Part shown: piece after piece, positions 1 to 6,115 of the stretch | How the letters are laid out: each line of letters starts with the position of its first letter | Position numbering within the stretch: the first letter of the stretch is position 1 | Source of the DNA: an uncultured Acidimicrobium sp. | GTDB taxonomy: Bacteria; Actinomycetota; Acidimicrobiia; Acidimicrobiales; Ilumatobacteraceae | Reading direction: 5' to 3' | DNA: 8,812 bases | Assembly (NCBI GenBank): GCA_903850275.1 | Contig: CAINLH010000010.1 | Coordinates: 1 to 8,812 of the forward strand | Notes under the pieces: model-generated | What the model was told of the DNA's origin: nothing | The model's input: the letters and a program-made list of their open reading frames with translations, nothing else | The model's database searches: none | Translations under genes and position numbers: made by a program

Positions 1-483
1 CTAGCAACCTTGTTCCTTGGTCAAAATTTCATCGACTTTGGTTTTACCACCATCGTCATTGCCCACATCATGTTCCAAGTCAGTTTCGTTGCTCTCACTG
101 TTCGCGCTCGAATCAGAGGTTTCGACTGGACGCTCGAGCAAGCCGCGCAAGACCTTGGTGCCTCACCAATGCGTACTTTTATGAAGGTGACACTGCCGCT
201 TATCTTGCCTGGCATCCTCGCCGCATCATTGCTGGCCTTTGCTCTGTCCATCGACGACTTCATCATTACGTTCTTCAACTCGGGCAACGTGGTGACGTTT
301 CCGTTGCAAATCTACGGAGCAGCCCGCGTTCGTATCCCTCCTCAGATCAATGTGCTTGCCAGCATGATCCTTTTCATCAGCGTTGCGGTTCTGCTGTCGG
401 GCACCATTGCGGGCATGCGCAAGGAAGCAGCAAAAACGTCTGCAGCAAAGCCGAAGCGCCGCAGTCTCACCAAGTCGGCATGA
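1..483 (+). CDS. ABC transporter permease, PotC-like (polyamine type), 3' part only
   Basis: This is the C-terminal 160 residues of an inner-membrane permease of the binding-protein-dependent type; the reading frame is open to the left window edge, so the true start lies outside. The cytoplasmic EAA loop that docks the ATPase is visible as EQAAQDLGASPMRTFMKVTLP, followed by the usual LPGI. Three hydrophobic stretches can be seen: TTIVIAHIMFQVSFVAL, ILAASLLAFALSIDDFIITFF and VLASMILFISVAVLLSG. The pattern resembles PotC/YdcV-like permeases of the spermidine/putrescine group, including the SIDDFIITFF segment after the EAA loop. The tail after the last helix is short and Lys/Arg-rich, as expected for a cytoplasmic end. 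The stop TGA overlaps the next gene's ATG (ATGA), implying translational coupling. Family assignment is solid; the substrate (polyamine versus another cation or amino-acid derivative) cannot be decided from this fragment. Confidence 0.9.
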   Translation, partial: LATLFLGQNFIDFGFTTIVIAHIMFQVSFVALTVRARIRGFDWTLEQAAQDLGASPMRTFMKVTLPLILPGILAASLLAFALSIDDFIITFFNSGNVVTFPLQIYGAARVRIPPQINVLASMILFISVAVLLSGTIAGMRKEAAKTSAAKPKRRSLTKSA

Positions 484-1406
484 ATTCGCCGCGCCCTGCG
501 CGTATTGCAGTTGGTCCTCTCGGCTCGCCACGCTGGGCATTCGACGCAGTAGTAGCTGGAGGTTGCGAGGTTGTTGACATTGCCGATGCCAACGGATTGA
601 TCTGGGTCGATTATCAGCAGTCAGGCGCGCTTGGCGAAGTATTGAGCAAACATCCGAACATTGAGTGGGTGCAGCTTCCTTATGCCGGTATCGAGGATTA
701 TCTGCCATACATTTCGGATGATCGCCTCTGGACGAGTGCGAAGGGTGGTGTCTATTCGGGCCCGGTGGCCGAACTTGCCATTGCTTTGTTGCTTGGCGGA
801 ATGCGCTACACCTATGGTTACGCCCGCAAAAAGCAATGGTCCGAAGATGCCGGCCGAACCATCATTGGCAGCCGAGTAACCGTTCTCGGTGGTGGTGGCA
901 TTGCCCAAACGATTATCGACATGCTGCAACCGTTCGATTGTCACATCACTGTTGTACGCAGGCATATTCAACCGATGCGCGGTGTCGCGACTGTTGTGGA
1001 TTCCGAACATTTGGTGGACGCGTTAACCGACGCTGATGCGGTAGTGATGGCTATGGCATTGACAGAAGAAACTACGGCGATGATTGGCCGAGCCGAGCTT
1101 GAAGCGATGTCGCCACACGCATGGATAGTAAACGTGGGTCGTGGCAAACACATCGATACCGATGCGCTTGTCTGGGCTCTCGAAAACAACGTCATTGGGG
1201 GCGCTGCTCTCGATGTCACCGACCCAGAACCACTTCCGCCAGGTCATCCGTTGTGGTCGTTCGATAACTGCGTTATTACGCCTCATGTTGGTAATACCGC
1301 CGACATGGTTCCTGCGCTGTTTGGGCAACGAATTACTGCAAACGTGAAATTGTTTGCTGCAGGACAGCCTTTGCTGGGCGTGGTCGACCCTACATTGGGC
1401 TACTGA
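480..1406 (+). CDS. D-isomer-specific 2-hydroxyacid dehydrogenase
   Basis: The 308-aa product belongs to the NAD(P)-dependent D-2-hydroxyacid dehydrogenases, which interconvert 2-oxoacids and D-2-hydroxyacids in the cytosol. The cofactor-binding Rossmann segment is VTVLGGGGIAQTI (residues 133-145), with Ala142 where the third Gly of GxGxxG normally sits. The three family catalytic positions are present: Arg221 in NVGRG, Glu250 in DVTDPEP and His269 in TPHVG. At the end of the second Rossmann strand the sequence is VVRRH (158-162): Arg replaces the usual acidic residue, which suggests NADP(H) preference (inference). Length is within the family's roughly 300-340 aa. The start ATG overlaps the stop of the upstream ABC permease, so it is probably expressed with a transporter and may act on the imported compound or its breakdown product. 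Its exact substrate (glyoxylate, hydroxypyruvate, phosphoglycerate or other) is not readable from the sequence. Confidence 0.92.
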   Translation: MNSPRPARIAVGPLGSPRWAFDAVVAGGCEVVDIADANGLIWVDYQQSGALGEVLSKHPNIEWVQLPYAGIEDYLPYISDDRLWTSAKGGVYSGPVAELAIALLLGGMRYTYGYARKKQWSEDAGRTIIGSRVTVLGGGGIAQTIIDMLQPFDCHITVVRRHIQPMRGVATVVDSEHLVDALTDADAVVMAMALTEETTAMIGRAELEAMSPHAWIVNVGRGKHIDTDALVWALENNVIGGAALDVTDPEPLPPGHPLWSFDNCVITPHVGNTADMVPALFGQRITANVKLFAAGQPLLGVVDPTLGY

Positions 1407-1407
1407 T

Positions 1408-1965
1408 ATGACGTATTACAAAGTTCTCGGCGTCGCCGAAACCGCAACCGATAGTCAAATCCGTGATGCGTACCGCAATGCTGTTCGTCGCGTGCATCCC
1501 GACACTGCAACTACTTTGAGCGACACCGCATCTTCTGAGATGGCTGCAATTTCCGAGGCATGGTCGGTGTTGTCGGATAACGAACTGCGAAAGTTGTACG
1601 ACATTTCTCGCAAGGCAATGGGCGCAACCAATCCTGCAAGTAGCCCAGCTCAGCCGCAACCTCAATACGAGCACGCGCAGTTTCCGTGGCGCATGGTGCT
1701 CACGTTCATAGTTGTTGGTGTTGTCGTGGTACTAGTGCTCAATGCTCTAAGCGGCCCCGCCGTGGTGAGCGGGCCTGATGGTCTGATACAAAGCGGTTCG
1801 TGCGTTGTTGTAGATGAAAACAGTGCGGTGAGCGAAGTGGACTGCGCATTGGAGCACTATGGCGTTGTCAGCCAACTTGTCGGTTTTGACATGGTGTGTC
1901 CGTCTGACCAGGAGTCGTATCGTGATCGACAAGGGATGGGCACTGCCTGCGTTGTTCCCAAATAG
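1408..1965 (+). CDS. Membrane-anchored J-domain protein with a four-Cys C-terminal domain
   Basis: The 185-aa protein begins with a J-domain (residues about 2-66: YYKVLGV, then HPD at 30-32, then WSVLSDNELRKLYD), the module that stimulates Hsp70/DnaK ATPase. There is no Gly/Phe region, zinc-finger or client-binding domain of true DnaJ, so it is a class C J-protein. A Pro/Gln linker (about 72-90) leads to one hydrophobic helix (about 96-113), then a C-terminal domain with Cys132, Cys146, Cys164 and Cys181, probably outside the membrane and able to form two disulfides. The SCVVVDENSAVSEVDC part resembles the small Cys-containing extracytoplasmic domains of actinobacterial 'septum formation'-type proteins; that likeness is only moderate. 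I chose ATG 1408 because the J-domain starts right there and the preceding gene's TGA ends at 1406; an upstream extension in this frame lies wholly inside the dehydrogenase. Expression is likely coupled to that gene. Confidence 0.85.
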   Translation: MTYYKVLGVAETATDSQIRDAYRNAVRRVHPDTATTLSDTASSEMAAISEAWSVLSDNELRKLYDISRKAMGATNPASSPAQPQPQYEHAQFPWRMVLTFIVVGVVVVLVLNALSGPAVVSGPDGLIQSGSCVVVDENSAVSEVDCALEHYGVVSQLVGFDMVCPSDQESYRDRQGMGTACVVPK

Positions 1966-1975
1966 CAGGGGCGTG

Positions 1976-1981
1976 TAACCT
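1976..1981 (+). promoter_or_regulatory. Candidate -10 element for the tRNA-Val transcript
   Basis: TAACCT lies 10 nt before the first base of the tRNA, which would put the transcription start about 3-5 nt before the mature 5' end. A weak -35 candidate, TTGTTC (1952-1957), sits 18 nt further upstream, inside the end of the J-domain gene. The match to a SigA-type -10 (TANNNT) is acceptable, the -35 poor. The tRNA might equally be read through from the upstream gene, 26 nt away. Confidence 0.35.
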
Positions 1982-1991
1982 AATCAGCCTC

Positions 1992-2064
1992 GGGCGGTTA
2001 GCTCAGTCGGAAGAGCGCCACGTTCACATCGTGGAAGTCGTGGGATCGAGGCCCATATCGCCCA
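1992..2064 (+). tRNA. tRNA-Val, anticodon CAC
   Basis: A full cloverleaf can be folded. The acceptor stem is 1992-1998 with 2057-2063 (GGGCGGT/ATCGCCC, one G-T pair). The D-arm is GCTC/GAGC with a conserved GG in the loop. The anticodon stem is CCACG/CGTGG with loop TTCACAT, giving anticodon CAC at 2025-2027, which reads the Val codon GUG. The variable loop is 5 nt, the T-stem GTGGG/CCCAT, and the discriminator base A is 2064. CCA is not encoded (next bases CGA), so it must be added by the CCA-adding enzyme. The T-loop reads ATCGAGG rather than the usual TTCGANY: position 54 is A and position 60 is G. G15-C48 and the G18/G19 partners of T55/C56 are intact, so the molecule still looks functional. 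Confidence 0.93.
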
Positions 2065-2065
2065 C

Positions 2066-2070
2066 GAGGG
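2066..2070 (+). promoter_or_regulatory. Ribosome binding site supporting a TTG start
   Basis: GAGGG lies 7 nt before the TTG at 2078, the best Shine-Dalgarno spacing in this window. It begins only two bases after the tRNA discriminator base, so tRNA 3' processing and translation initiation share nearly the same bases. It favours TTG 2078 over GTG 2084, whose only purine run (GAGG) directly abuts the start codon. Confidence 0.6.
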
Positions 2071-2077
2071 TTAGTCT

Positions 2078-2743
2078 TTGAGGGTGCCCCAACATTGTGA
2101 GCGCCCACTGTGCCGAGAGATTGCCACGGTTGAGTATTCGATGAATGCTCAGGCTCTTTTGGTAACGCTCGAGAATTACGCACCGGTTGGAAACGAACGT
2201 CGCAACTGTTTGTGTATGAAGCACGCCGATATGTTGAGCGTGCCGAGGGGTTGGTCGATTGATGATCGGCGCGAAAGTGTGCCACGTTTGTTCAGGCCAC
2301 CGGCGCCAGTAAAGGTGCAGCGTGACGCCACGCCTGCTTCGGGCCAACGACGTAAATCTCGCGGAGATGCGGTGCGTCCAAAATTGTTTGATCGTGAAGT
2401 TGCGCAAGAGCCTGCTCCAACTCCGCCTGCACCTGCTCCAACTCCGCCTGCACCTGCTCCAACTCCGCCTGCACCTGCTCCAACTCCGCCTGCGCGTGCA
2501 CTTGCTCCAGCGCAAGTTGATGAGTGGGAAGTTCGCGACGATGGCTTAGAGGAAACTCAGGCCATGCAATGGAAACCTTCTTTCGATCACACCGATGACC
2601 TTGGCGGCATTCTTCGTCCGAAGGGCAAATTGATGAGTAGGGCTTTCGGAATGGACGACACATTTTCTGCGCCAAGGCCAAAGCCAGAAGTAACCGACGA
2701 CGAATTAGAGCGCGAACCGTTTAACGAAAACGATATTCCTTAA
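2078..2743 (+). CDS. DUF3499-like Cys/His protein with Pro-Ala repeat extension
   Basis: The N-terminal 60-odd residues match my recollection of the actinobacterial DUF3499 family: a CxxxxC pair (Cys7, Cys12 in CERPLC), a strand-rich stretch ending in LENYAP, then CLCMKHADMLSVPRGW (Cys46/His49 with Cys44 as an alternative ligand). The Cys/Cys...Cys/His arrangement suggests a small zinc-binding fold; no biochemical function is known to me. The rest departs from the short family norm: a basic linker, four copies of a seven-residue Pro/Ala/Thr repeat (about 112-139) encoded by a 21-bp DNA repeat, then an acidic tail containing WKPSFDHTDDLGGILRPKGKL that looks like a conserved linear motif. No signal peptide or membrane helix is visible, so it is probably cytoplasmic. 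The TTG start is chosen from the GAGGG at 2066-2070. It may be co-transcribed with the tRNA 13 nt upstream; the next gene begins 6 nt after its stop. Confidence 0.8.
   Translation: MRVPQHCERPLCREIATVEYSMNAQALLVTLENYAPVGNERRNCLCMKHADMLSVPRGWSIDDRRESVPRLFRPPAPVKVQRDATPASGQRRKSRGDAVRPKLFDREVAQEPAPTPPAPAPTPPAPAPTPPAPAPTPPARALAPAQVDEWEVRDDGLEETQAMQWKPSFDHTDDLGGILRPKGKLMSRAFGMDDTFSAPRPKPEVTDDELEREPFNENDIP
2411..2494 (+). repeat. Four tandem 21-bp units inside the DUF3499-like gene
   Basis: The unit starts CCTGCTCCAACTCCGCCTGC and ends in A. Copies run 2411-2431, 2432-2452, 2453-2473 and 2474-2494; the first three are identical and the fourth differs only in its last base (G for A). Each copy encodes PAPTPPA in frame, so copy-number changes alter the length of a flexible linker without a frameshift. 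The absence of synonymous drift between copies points to recent expansion or ongoing slippage/recombination. Confidence 0.95.
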
Positions 2744-2749
2744 TCTGTT

Positions 2750-3184
2750 ATGGATGTTTACGCATCGCTTGATGCCCCAGTCGATTGTGCGCGCCTCCAC
2801 CTGGCAATGAGCGACCTGTCTGCTTATACGCAATGGCTCGACATTGTTTATCGGGCAGAAGCCGACAACCAATCAATTGGTGGGGATCCAGTGTGGAATG
2901 TGCAGTTGCGCGGCAAGGTTGGCCCGTTCGCGCGTTCCAAAAACCTGAGAATGGTACGGACAGTGAACGATGCTGGCTCGCGAGTGGTGTTCGAGCGCAA
3001 AGAACTTGATGGTCGAAGTCATTCCGCTTGGGTGCTTACCGCCGACATTTCACCAAAGGGCGAAGGTTCAACCGTTGCGGTGCACCTGCATTACGGCGGC
3101 ACATTGTTTACTGGTGGCGTGCTGGAGCGTTTGTTGGCTGATCAGATAACGCGCGGGCAACAACGCTTGTTGCAAACGTTGTAA
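2750..3184 (+). CDS. SRPBCC (START-like) family protein
   Basis: The 144-aa product fits the SRPBCC/polyketide-cyclase-like fold, a helix-grip barrel that binds hydrophobic ligands. Visible marks are the opening DVYASLDAPVDCARLHLAMSD (strand, then the DAP turn and helix), the Asp/Leu-rich segment SDLSAYTQWLDIVYRAE, alternating strands through GKVGPFARSKNLRMVRTV and VVFERKELDG, the late strand GSTVAVHLHYGG, and a C-terminal helix with GVLERLLADQITRGQQRLLQ. Length (about 140-150 aa) is typical. No catalytic residue set is diagnostic, so the ligand is unknown; related proteins act as lipid binders, cyclases or co-chaperone-like factors. ATG 2750 follows the DUF3499-like stop by 6 nt with no visible Shine-Dalgarno, so it probably relies on coupling to that gene. 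Its stop faces the rlmN stop across 5 bp. Confidence 0.75.
   Translation: MDVYASLDAPVDCARLHLAMSDLSAYTQWLDIVYRAEADNQSIGGDPVWNVQLRGKVGPFARSKNLRMVRTVNDAGSRVVFERKELDGRSHSAWVLTADISPKGEGSTVAVHLHYGGTLFTGGVLERLLADQITRGQQRLLQTL
3161..3181. terminator. Weak hairpin at the convergent gene ends
   Basis: CAACG (3161-3165) pairs with CGTTG (3177-3181), followed inside by a C/A mismatch and a TTG/CAA pairing around a TTG loop. It overlaps the last codons of the SRPBCC gene. The plus strand continues into the moderately T-rich TAATCGGTTTATTC. With only 5 bp between the two convergent stop codons this is the only visible candidate to end either transcript, but it is AT/GC-mixed and has no proper T-tract. Confidence 0.25.
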
Positions 3185-3189
3185 TCGGT

Positions 3190-4248
3190 TTATTCTGCGG
3201 TCACTACTCGGCGTGCGCCAAGTTTGATTGGCTGACCTGCAGCAAGCTGTCCGCATGCGGCATCGATGTCGGTGCCACGGTTGCGACGAATGGTTACGTT
3301 GACACCCAAATCTTCAAGTTGTCGGGCAAACTCGCGGACTCCCTCGGGGGAGGTGCCCTTTGTGGGCCAGCCTGGCGTGGGGTTGAGAGGAATGAGGTTG
3401 ACGTGTGCGGCTGGGCGCAACCGCTTGCACAAGCGGGCTAGTTCGCGGGCGTCTTGTGGCTGATCGTTGATGCCGTCGATCATGGCCCACTCGAAACTGA
3501 CACGACGATTCTTTTTCAGCAGATAGTCGGCACAGGCCTGCACCAAGTCGGCTAGCGGATAGCGCTTGTTGATTGGTACAAGTTCATCCCGCAGCGAGTC
3601 GCGTGCGGCATGGAGCGAGACAGCCAAGTTGACGGGAAGCGGACGGTCGGCAAGTGTGCGAATGCCAGGCACGATGCCAACTGTAGAGATGGTGAGGTTT
3701 CGCGCAGACAGGCCAATGTCGGCGTGAAGACGTTCAACGGCACCCCACACGGCTGCCTCGTTGGCAAGCGGTTCGCCCATGCCCATGAACACAACGTTGG
3801 CAAGTCGTTGTTTGCGTTTTGCGCTTTCTCGCGCGGCACGCACAACTTGTTCCACAATCTCGCCGGTTGTGAGATGTCGGCTAAAACCTGCTTGGCCTGT
3901 TGCGCAGAATCCACAGGCCATTGCACAACCTGCTTGAGTGCTGACACACACTGTCGCGCGGTCGCGATAGTGCATCAACACGGTTTCGATGGGGTGTCCG
4001 CCATTGACAAGCGACCACAGGAACTTGACGGTGTCGCCCTTGTCGCTGATGCTTGTTGTAACGGAGTTGAGCGCCGTTGGCAACATTTCGGTCATTTGGG
4101 TACGAAGCGCGGCAGGAAGCGTGAGAATTTTCTCGGGTTCTAGCAATTGCTTGTATAGGCCGTCCCAGATTTGTGTAATCCGGAATGCGGGCTGGTCTTC
4201 AAGCAGTACTTCGATGTCCTCACGAGTTGCATCGTAAAGACTTGTCAT
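3190..4248 (-). CDS. rlmN: 23S rRNA (adenine-2503-C2) methyltransferase, dual-specificity RlmN
   Basis: RlmN is a radical-SAM enzyme that methylates C2 of A2503 in 23S rRNA, and in several bacteria A37 of some tRNAs, by a ping-pong mechanism using two cysteines. The 352-aa product carries the [4Fe-4S] motif CAMACGFC (Cys108, Cys112, Cys115). The two catalytic cysteines are also in place: Cys101 in TVCVSTQ, seven residues before the cluster as in E. coli (Cys118), and Cys332 in DIDAACGQL (E. coli Cys355). The SAM-binding GMGEP motif is at 156-160 and the N-terminal accessory domain spans about 1-85. Length is typical for the family. ATG 4248 has no usable Shine-Dalgarno; TAGCCT lies 7 nt before it, suggesting leaderless initiation. 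The gene lies 37 nt downstream of the M3 peptidase in the same direction and its stop converges with the SRPBCC gene. Confidence 0.97.
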   Translation of the reverse strand: MTSLYDATREDIEVLLEDQPAFRITQIWDGLYKQLLEPEKILTLPAALRTQMTEMLPTALNSVTTSISDKGDTVKFLWSLVNGGHPIETVLMHYRDRATVCVSTQAGCAMACGFCATGQAGFSRHLTTGEIVEQVVRAARESAKRKQRLANVVFMGMGEPLANEAAVWGAVERLHADIGLSARNLTISTVGIVPGIRTLADRPLPVNLAVSLHAARDSLRDELVPINKRYPLADLVQACADYLLKKNRRVSFEWAMIDGINDQPQDARELARLCKRLRPAAHVNLIPLNPTPGWPTKGTSPEGVREFARQLEDLGVNVTIRRNRGTDIDAACGQLAAGQPIKLGARRVVTAE

Positions 4249-4255
4249 GACCTAC

Positions 4256-4261
4256 AGGCTA
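4256..4261 (-). promoter_or_regulatory. Candidate leaderless -10 element of rlmN
   Basis: Read on the minus strand, TAGCCT is followed by 7 nt and then the rlmN ATG, so transcription would begin at or next to the start codon. An AGG two bases before the ATG is too close to serve as a Shine-Dalgarno. No good -35 hexamer is visible 17-18 nt upstream. The call rests mainly on the same arrangement at three other starts in this window. Confidence 0.45.
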
Positions 4262-4285
4262 GAGGTGGTGACAGTAGATCCTTGG

Positions 4286-6103
4286 TTATTGCAAGTGTGG
4301 CTGAGCCAATTGTTCGTAATTCCGCATTCGAGCACGCAGCACATCAAGGCTTGCTGTCCAGAACGATTCGGATGTCACGTCGATGCCGAAGGCCTGTCCC
4401 AACTGCTCGGCGGTGTCCATGCCAGCCCTTGAAAGCACGTCGTCATATCCATCTCGAAACTTCTCTGGATCCAGTTGATACTGCGCATATAAGCCCAGCC
4501 CGAACAGCAAACCGTAGGTATATGGCCAGTTATAAAAATGGCTGCCGTAGTAGTGGGGTTTCAAAACCCACATGTGGGGGTGAGCGGTTGTTTGGTCAAG
4601 GCCGTCGCCGTATGCATCGCGTTGCGCAGAGAGCATGATCTCATTCAGTTCGCTCACACCGAGGGTGCGCTTCTGTCGACGGGCAAACACTTCGGTCTCA
4701 AACAGGAAACGACTGTGGATATCGACGACTACTTGGTTTGCACCGATGAGGTCTACGTCCAGTAGCGCTAAGCGGTCGTCGCCCTGCAAGCGAGAAAGAC
4801 CTTCCTCAACAACGAGCGTCTCGCAGAAAATACTCGCGGTCTCTGCAAGTGCCATGGGCAGTCGCTTTTGTAGGGCGGTGCGATGCGCCAATTGGGTGTT
4901 GTGGTAAGCGTGCCCTAGTTCGTGCGCGGTAACTTGCGCCGAGTCGACGCTGCCGCTCCAGTTCAGCAGTACAAGCGAGCGGTCGTCAACGAATGACATG
5001 CAAAATGCGCCGCCAACTTTGCCTTCACGAGGTTCGGCATCGAGCCACTGTTCGTTAATTGATCGATCAACAAGGTGTGAAAGTCGATCGCTGTAACTCG
5101 CGAAGGCACCTTTTACTAATGAGATACCTTGATCCCAAGAAATCGGCCCAGGCGAGATGCTGAGCGGCGCGGAAAGGTTCCACCAGGAAAGCCCGTTGGT
5201 GTCACCAACGAGTTTTGCCTTTACGCGCATCCAGCGGCGGAAGTCGGGGAGTGATGCGTGCACGGCCGACTGCATGGCATTGAACGTTTCAAGGCTCACG
5301 TTGTTGGAATACAGCGATGCATCCAGTGGTTGCTTCCACTTGCGCCTGCGATTAACTACGTTGGCTTCACCTTTGATGCTGTTCATCGCGGCCGCACATG
5401 CCACCGCAATAGTTGGCCAAGCGCGCATCTCGGCTTCGTATGCGGCTTTGCGCACGTTCAAGTCTGAATCGGTTGAAAGACCGCGAACCGCTGCCATCGG
5501 CATTGTCTTTGTTCCCGTCGGAAGGTGTACTTCGGTGCTCAGTTGGGATGTCAGGTCGCCCTGTAGGCGTCCCCATGCGGAAGAGCCAGTGGTGCCAAGC
5601 TCGGAATAGAGACCTTCTTCAACTTCGGACATTTGATGTTCGGCGCGTGCTTGCAAACGCTCGAGAGGGCCCAAGTGATCGCGGGCCTCGGTACTTACTG
5701 TTGCCAGCTGCTCGGTGCCCAATGCAGCCACCCAGTCGGCAAGGCGGGCGAGCAACGGAGAAACTCGTGCATCGAGTGTTTCCATTTCACTCAGCAAACC
5801 TTGCGCGCGTTCATTGCGCGAGTCGGTACTCACAGTTGCATAGATGTAAGCACCAAGAATCTCTTGAGCTTCGACAACGGTATTGAAAGTGCTGATTACA
5901 GAATCGGCGGCTTTACCATCCGCTGACTGCACCGGGCGGGGAGTAATGGCGCGCACGTTGAGTTCTTCAAACAAAGCCTCGAGCCGAGTTACGCCAGCGC
6001 CTGCAGACTCCATTGCGTCGGTAAATGAGCGCGCATCAAATGATTGATGGACGTCTGCTACAGACCAGCGCGGTAGAGCAGTTTGCTGTTGGGTGTTAGT
6101 CAT
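4286..6103 (-). CDS. M3-family oligoendopeptidase (PepF-like zinc metallopeptidase)
   Basis: The 605-aa product is a cytosolic zinc metallopeptidase of the M3 oligoendopeptidase F group, which trims short peptides. The zinc site HELGH is at 394-398, with the third ligand Glu421 in the following helix (ALAETASIFCE). The family's C-terminal signature is present as HYYGSHFYNWPYTYGLLFGLGLY (about 517-539). The long N-terminal half (about 1-260) is helical with many acidic residues, as in the PepF lobes, and there is no signal peptide. Length matches the usual roughly 600 aa. ATG 6103 lies 9 nt after the mshD stop, so co-transcription is possible, but a TAGTTT hexamer 6 nt upstream suggests its own leaderless start. 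The likely role is turnover of peptides released by larger proteases; no link to mycothiol synthesis is evident beyond position. Confidence 0.95.
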   Translation of the reverse strand: MTNTQQQTALPRWSVADVHQSFDARSFTDAMESAGAGVTRLEALFEELNVRAITPRPVQSADGKAADSVISTFNTVVEAQEILGAYIYATVSTDSRNERAQGLLSEMETLDARVSPLLARLADWVAALGTEQLATVSTEARDHLGPLERLQARAEHQMSEVEEGLYSELGTTGSSAWGRLQGDLTSQLSTEVHLPTGTKTMPMAAVRGLSTDSDLNVRKAAYEAEMRAWPTIAVACAAAMNSIKGEANVVNRRRKWKQPLDASLYSNNVSLETFNAMQSAVHASLPDFRRWMRVKAKLVGDTNGLSWWNLSAPLSISPGPISWDQGISLVKGAFASYSDRLSHLVDRSINEQWLDAEPREGKVGGAFCMSFVDDRSLVLLNWSGSVDSAQVTAHELGHAYHNTQLAHRTALQKRLPMALAETASIFCETLVVEEGLSRLQGDDRLALLDVDLIGANQVVVDIHSRFLFETEVFARRQKRTLGVSELNEIMLSAQRDAYGDGLDQTTAHPHMWVLKPHYYGSHFYNWPYTYGLLFGLGLYAQYQLDPEKFRDGYDDVLSRAGMDTAEQLGQAFGIDVTSESFWTASLDVLRARMRNYEQLAQPHLQ

Positions 6104-6109
6104 GGTCCA

Positions 6110-6115
6110 AAACTA
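6110..6115 (-). promoter_or_regulatory. Candidate leaderless -10 element of the M3 peptidase gene
   Basis: On the minus strand TAGTTT is followed by 6 nt and the peptidase ATG. The first three bases of the hexamer are the TAG stop codon of mshD. The only purine run before the ATG (GGA, two bases away) is too short and too close to be a Shine-Dalgarno. No recognisable -35 is present. The fixed stop codon makes a chance TAG more likely here than elsewhere, so this is the weakest of the four cases. Confidence 0.4.

Noticed and set aside
226..708. Several long minus- and plus-strand shadow frames (for example 226-708 minus, 5413-5886 plus, 3610-4143 plus, 8028-8543 minus)
   Set aside because: Each lies over a well-supported gene, shows no domain, has Cys/Arg/His-rich low-plausibility composition, and lacks a credible start.
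1354..1407. Longer N-terminus for the J-domain protein starting at 1354
   Set aside because: The extra 18 residues lie inside the dehydrogenase gene and the J-domain begins right after ATG 1408.
2084..2086. GTG 2084 as the start of the DUF3499-like gene
   Set aside because: The purine run before it abuts the start codon, whereas TTG 2078 has GAGGG at 7-nt spacing; the difference is only two residues, so this is a preference, not proof.
2411..2494. Tandem repeats as a possible CRISPR or regulatory iteron array
   Set aside because: Units are directly adjacent with no spacers, 21 bp long, and in frame within a coding sequence.
2292..2681. Minus-strand frame with perfect heptads (AELEQVQ repeated), which looks like a coiled-coil protein
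   Set aside because: It is the complement of the 21-bp repeat array; any 21-bp repeat gives heptads in all open frames. Flanking residues look random and there is no start signal, while the plus-strand frame has a recognisable Cys/His domain.
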